9,224 nucleotides of DNA from an uncultured Eubacteriales bacterium (lineage in GTDB: Bacteria; Bacillota; Clostridia; Oscillospirales; CAG-272). Shown here piece after piece: positions 6,847-9,224 of this stretch (its first letter is position 1; each line of letters starts with the position of its first letter). The stretch spans positions 1-9,224 of the forward strand of contig URDS01000077.1 of assembly GCA_900546635.1 (NCBI GenBank). Direction: 5' to 3'. Below the pieces are notes generated by a model, which did not search any database, was not told the origin of the DNA, and saw only the letters and a list, made by a program, of their open reading frames with translations. Both the position numbers and the translations under genes were made by a program.

Positions 6847-8030
6847 ATATCAAACTGAATGACAATTACAAGAACCTGACGCAAAATTATCTGTTCTCGG
6901 AAATTGCGGGACGTGTAAAAGCCTATACCACAGCAAATCCGGATAAGCGCATTATCCGTCTCGGCATCGGAGACGTCACCCTGCCCCTCTCTCCTATCGT
7001 TGTGGAAGCTATGCATACCGCCGTTTCGGAAATGGGAAAGGCCGAAACCTTTCGCGGCTACGCGCCGGAATGGGGCTATGATTTTACAAAAGAAGCGGTC
7101 GCAAGGCACTACGCGCCGTTTGGCATAACGCTTTCCAAAGATGAAATCTTCATCTCTGACGGCGCCAAGAGCGACCTGGGCAATCTGCTGGACCTGTTCA
7201 GCCAGGATAACACCATCCTCGTGCCCGACCCCGTCTACCCGGTCTACGTGGACGATAATGTGATGGCTGGCCGTAAGATCCTGTACCTGCCCGCCACCGC
7301 CGGGAACAACTTCCTGCCCATGCCGGACGAAGCCCCCCACGCTGACATCGTCTACATCTGCAGCCCCAACAACCCTACCGGTGCCACCTACTCGGTGGAG
7401 CAGCTGAAAGCCTGGGTGGACTGGGCCAAGCAGAACGATGCCGTCATCCTGTTTGACGCCGCCTACGAGTGCTTCGTCACCGAGCCGGGCCTGGCCCGCA
7501 GCATCTACCAGGTCGAGGGCGCCAAGGAGGTGGCCATCGAGGTCTGCAGCTTCTCCAAGATCGCAGGCTTCACCGGCACCCGCTGCGGCTATACCGTGGT
7601 GCCCACTGCCTTGGCCGGCGGTAAGCTGAATAAGATGTGGCTGCGCCGCCAGACTACGAAATTCAACGGTGTTGCGTATGTTGTCCAGCGCGGTGCTGCC
7701 GCCGTCTTTACCGAGGAAGGCATGCGCGAGATCCAGCAGAACCTGGACTACTACCGCGCCAACGCTGCCGTCATCGCCGCCGCCCTGGACGAGGCCGGTG
7801 TGTGGTACTGCGGCGGTAAAAACAGCCCCTACATCTGGCTGCGCTGCCCCAACGAGATGGGCAGCTGGGAGTTTTTTGACTGGCTGCTCGAGCACGCCCA
7901 TGTTGTGGGCACCCCCGGCGAGGGCTTCGGCCCCTGCGGCAAGGGGTATTTCCGTCTGACGGCGTTCGGCGATGCCGAGCGCACCAAGGAGGCCGCCGCA
8001 CGCATCAAAGCGGCGCTGGCCACACTGTAA
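6843..8030 (+). CDS. dapL: LL-diaminopimelate aminotransferase (possible hybrid gene)
   Basis: DapL converts tetrahydrodipicolinate to LL-diaminopimelate in one PLP- and glutamate-dependent step, bypassing the succinylase or acetylase routes. It is a fold-type I aminotransferase of 395 residues, near the usual 390-410. Visible features are IRLGIGDVTLPL at 38-49, the SDGAKSDLGN phosphate-binding region at 105-114, NNPTG at 176-180, Asp205 and Tyr208 around PLP, the Schiff-base lysine at 239 in SFSKIAGFTGTRCGY, and the carboxylate-binding arginine at 371 in YFRLTAFG. GGAG at 6829-6832 and the ATGA overlap with dapF fix the start. With dapA, dapB and dapF it completes aspartate semialdehyde to meso-DAP. 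The oddity is a mid-gene change of codon style: Glu codons are 7 GAA and 0 GAG up to residue 101, then 2 GAA and 15 GAG. The protein itself shows no break. A hybrid of two related dapL genes, natural or from assembly, is inferred. Confidence 0.94.
   Translation: MNIKLNDNYKNLTQNYLFSEIAGRVKAYTTANPDKRIIRLGIGDVTLPLSPIVVEAMHTAVSEMGKAETFRGYAPEWGYDFTKEAVARHYAPFGITLSKDEIFISDGAKSDLGNLLDLFSQDNTILVPDPVYPVYVDDNVMAGRKILYLPATAGNNFLPMPDEAPHADIVYICSPNNPTGATYSVEQLKAWVDWAKQNDAVILFDAAYECFVTEPGLARSIYQVEGAKEVAIEVCSFSKIAGFTGTRCGYTVVPTALAGGKLNKMWLRRQTTKFNGVAYVVQRGAAAVFTEEGMREIQQNLDYYRANAAVIAAALDEAGVWYCGGKNSPYIWLRCPNEMGSWEFFDWLLEHAHVVGTPGEGFGPCGKGYFRLTAFGDAERTKEAAARIKAALATL
7143..7200. other. Codon-usage breakpoint inside dapL (candidate recombination or assembly junction)
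   Basis: Across this stretch the coding style switches from GAA-rich with mixed synonymous choices to a run of GAG, AAG, CTG, GCC, AGC, ATC and GTC codons that continues through the following genes. It coincides with the conserved DapL segment EIFISDGAKSDLGN, where two homologous genes would be most similar. No repeat, transposase remnant or frameshift is visible at the point. The exact join cannot be fixed by eye because the motif is conserved. Confidence 0.65.
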
Positions 8031-8051
8031 TATTGCGGGAGGGTTTACACC

Positions 8052-8462
8052 ATGAAACCAAATGAAGAAATCATGGAATTTCTGAAAGAGAATCCCACCT
8101 TCTACCTTGCCACCGTCGATGGCTATCTGCCCCGCGTGCGTCCCATCGGTTTTGCCATGTGGTACAACGGCCACCTGTGCATTGCCCTGGGCAAGCACAA
8201 GGCCGCCTACAAGCAGCTGCTGGACAACACCAACCTGGAGATCTGCGCAGCCAACGACCGCGGCGAGTGGCTGCGCGTGCAGGGCACTGCCAACTTTGAC
8301 AACACCCCCGAAGCCCAGGCTGCCGCTTTCCAGGTCATGCCCCAGCTGGCCGACCTGTACAACGAGGAGACCGGCCACAAGCTGGGCATCGTCTACCTCG
8401 ACCACCTCTCCGCCAGACTCTTCTCCATGTCCGGCGTGGTGAAGGATATTATGAACTACTAA
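8052..8462 (+). CDS. Pyridoxamine 5'-phosphate oxidase-family (FMN split-barrel) protein
   Basis: A 136-residue single-domain protein of the FMN-binding split-barrel kind, resembling small pyridoxamine-phosphate-oxidase-like proteins rather than true PdxH, which is longer (about 200-220). Visible pattern: FYLATVDGYLPRVRPIGFAMWYNGHLCIALGKHKAAYKQL, where the strand, R-V-R-P and the later G-K-x-K-x-x-Y-K-Q-L elements are typical flavin-site segments. EWLRVQGTANF follows as the next barrel strands. No membrane segment or signal is seen. GGGAGGG (8037-8043) lies 8 nt before the ATG. It starts 21 nt after dapL with no terminator between, so it should be co-transcribed with dapL and could fall under riboswitch control if the dapL junction is real. 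A role linked to PLP or flavin chemistry of DapL is tempting but unsupported; substrate unknown. Codon style matches the right half of dapL. Confidence 0.82.
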   Translation: MKPNEEIMEFLKENPTFYLATVDGYLPRVRPIGFAMWYNGHLCIALGKHKAAYKQLLDNTNLEICAANDRGEWLRVQGTANFDNTPEAQAAAFQVMPQLADLYNEETGHKLGIVYLDHLSARLFSMSGVVKDIMNY

Positions 8463-8480
8463 GCAAACCGCAATAAACAA

Positions 8481-8520
8481 AGCGCCCCCGCAGACCAACC
8501 AAATCTGCGGGGGTGTTTTT
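8481..8520 (+). terminator. Strong intrinsic terminator between convergent units
   Basis: CCCCCGCAGA (8485-8494) pairs perfectly with TCTGCGGGGG (8504-8513) around a 9-nt loop. It extends by about four more pairs, including two G-U, and ends in TTTTT (8516-8520). It closes the dapL/oxidase-like unit. On the opposite strand the stem is followed only by a broken T-rich stretch, so termination of the convergent minus-strand unit here is weaker but possible. Confidence 0.88.
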
Positions 8521-8537
8521 GTGCAATTTTTTGACTT

Positions 8538-8945
8538 TTACGCATGCGACGGGTGCAGGATGGTGCGCCAGTCGAGGTCGCCGTGCTCCAGGCCGTGGAT
8601 GAGGACCTCGGCGGTGGCAATGTTGGTGGCCACGGGGATGTTGTGCACATCGCAGATGCGCAACAGGTTCATCTCGTTGGGTTCACTGGGCTTGGCAGCG
8701 ATGGGGTCGCGGAAGAACAGCAGCATGTCCACTTCCTCGCAGGCGATACGAGCCATGACCTGCTGGCCGCCGCCATGGCCGCCGGGCAGGAACTTCTGCA
8801 CGGGCAGGCCGACGTTTTCCTCCACCAGGCGGCCGGTCGTGCCGGTTGCCAGCAGACGGTGCTGCTCCAAAATATGGCGATACGCCATACAAAACTGCAC
8901 CATCAACTCCTTTTTGGAGTCATGGGCTATCAATGCAATCGTCAT
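8538..8945 (-). CDS. Methylglyoxal synthase-like protein with altered active site
   Basis: Methylglyoxal synthase (MgsA) converts dihydroxyacetone phosphate to methylglyoxal and phosphate. This 135-residue protein has the family's length and fold markers: IALIAHD with His8 and Lys12 (E. coli His19, Lys23), the phosphate-binding ATGTTG at 33-38, FFRDP with Asp80 (E. coli Asp91), and IPVATNIATAEVLIHGLE near the C-terminus. However, where the family reads GGDQQ, this protein reads GGHGGGQQ with Gly60 in place of the catalytic Asp71. The H-D-P-D segment carrying His98 and Asp101 reads S-E-P-N, with Ser87 and Asn90. I checked these codons on the strand and they are in frame. A synthase with little or no activity, or another sugar-phosphate-binding role, is inferred. 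The ATG at 8943-8945 is preceded by a GGATGGTGG-type site. It lies 39 nt downstream of the MinD-like gene on the same strand, so the two are probably one transcript. Confidence 0.85.
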   Translation of the reverse strand: MTIALIAHDSKKELMVQFCMAYRHILEQHRLLATGTTGRLVEENVGLPVQKFLPGGHGGGQQVMARIACEEVDMLLFFRDPIAAKPSEPNEMNLLRICDVHNIPVATNIATAEVLIHGLEHGDLDWRTILHPSHA

Positions 8946-8984
8946 AGGTAAATGCCACCATCCTTCGCAGCAGAGTACAATATA

Positions 8985-9224
8985 TTAAAAGGTAAGCGGG
9001 ACGCGCTGCCCGCACAAACGCTTTGCCATGGCCTGTCCGGCCACAACGGCGGGATCCGCAGCGGGCGGTACCGTGCCGTTAGCCCCGGCTAGCTGCAGAA
9101 CGCGGCTTTCGGGGATGACCGCCAAAAGCTGCACGCCGACGGTGTCGATGCACTCGTCCAGATCAGCCACGGCAGCGTTTTTGCCGAAGCTCTCGCGCCG
9201 GACGCGGTTCATCACCAGGCGCAC
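8985..9224 (-). CDS. minD: MinD/ParA-like ATPase, C-terminal fragment (5' end beyond window)
   Basis: Only the last 79 residues are visible; the N-terminal P-loop half lies past the right edge. The segment NRVRR...VADLDECIDTVGVQLLAVIPES...AGQAMAKRLCGQRVPLTF follows the C-terminal part of MinD. That pattern is an asparagine-arginine strand, a short helix with an I-x-x-x-G-V-x-L-L-x-V-I-P-E-S block, a G-x-A-x-x-x-x-x-R-L-x-G helix and V-P at the end. MinD is a membrane-cycling ATPase that positions the division site with MinC and, in many bacteria, MinE. This protein stops (TAA at 8985-8987) right after the V-P-L-T-F end, without the amphipathic membrane-targeting helix that follows in E. coli and B. 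subtilis MinD. No minE lies between it and the methylglyoxal-synthase-like gene. A different MinD/ParA-family ATPase is possible. GTG at 9222-9224 is an internal codon, not the likely start. Confidence 0.75.
   Translation of the reverse strand: MRLVMNRVRRESFGKNAAVADLDECIDTVGVQLLAVIPESRVLQLAGANGTVPPAADPAVVAGQAMAKRLCGQRVPLTF

Noticed and set aside
7100..7260. Insertion sequence or integration site as the cause of the dapL codon break
   Set aside because: No inverted or direct repeats, transposase remnant or loss of frame is visible; a homologous join explains the uninterrupted protein better.
6822..8498. A 558-codon open frame on the minus strand covering dapL and the oxidase-like gene
   Set aside because: It is antisense to two clear enzyme genes with intact catalytic motifs. 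Its translation is low-complexity (Gly, Val, Ala and Asp rich), and it stays open because GC-rich codons on the other strand rarely give stops in that phase.
1..9224. CRISPR arrays, tRNA or rRNA genes, long repeats
   Set aside because: No regularly spaced direct repeats, cloverleaf-like segments or rRNA-like stretches were seen on either strand.

Overview
The window reads as bacterial chromosome from an anaerobic Firmicute, most likely Clostridia/Oscillospirales. The basis is clear sigma-A-type promoters, purine-rich AAGGAG-type ribosome binding sites, a lysine (L-box) riboswitch ending in an intrinsic terminator, and a diaminopimelate route that uses LL-DAP aminotransferase. No phage, plasmid, transposase, tRNA, rRNA or CRISPR sequence was seen.

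Layout, left to right. (1) 1-1703, minus strand: a type IA DNA topoisomerase of the topoisomerase III (TopB) kind, whose C-terminal end runs off the left edge. (2) 1704-1832: a short divergent intergenic region with two back-to-back promoters, one for topB and one for the next gene. (3) 1833-3884, plus strand: a 683-residue cytosolic protein with a probable beta-sandwich N-terminal part and a helical-toroid, glycosidase-like C-terminal part, of no assignable family, followed by a terminator. (4) 3988-4265: promoter, lysine riboswitch aptamer and intrinsic terminator. (5) 4311-8030: dapA-dapB-dapF-dapL, tightly spaced. Together these four enzymes carry aspartate semialdehyde to meso-diaminopimelate, the precursor of lysine and of the peptidoglycan cross-link. 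A small pyridoxamine-phosphate-oxidase-like gene (8052-8462) follows 21 nt behind dapL, and a strong terminator (8481-8520) closes the unit. (6) 8538-9224, minus strand and convergent: a methylglyoxal-synthase-like gene downstream of the 3' end of a MinD-like ATPase gene.

The most important caution is inside dapL. The reading frame and protein family are continuous, but codon choice changes abruptly near codons 100-120 (about 7143-7200). All seven Glu codons up to codon 101 are GAA; after it 15 of 17 are GAG. The genes to the right keep the GAG/CTG/GCC-rich style (resembling Faecalibacterium/Gemmiger/Subdoligranulum relatives), while dapF and the genes to the left do not. The window may therefore join two genomes, by a metagenomic assembly chimera or by real homologous recombination within a conserved motif. 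Taxonomic inference should be made separately for each side.

The second unusual point is the methylglyoxal-synthase-like protein. It keeps the fold and phosphate-binding motifs but has replaced the residues aligned with E. coli Asp71 (catalytic base), His98 and Asp101, so its annotation as an active synthase is doubtful.
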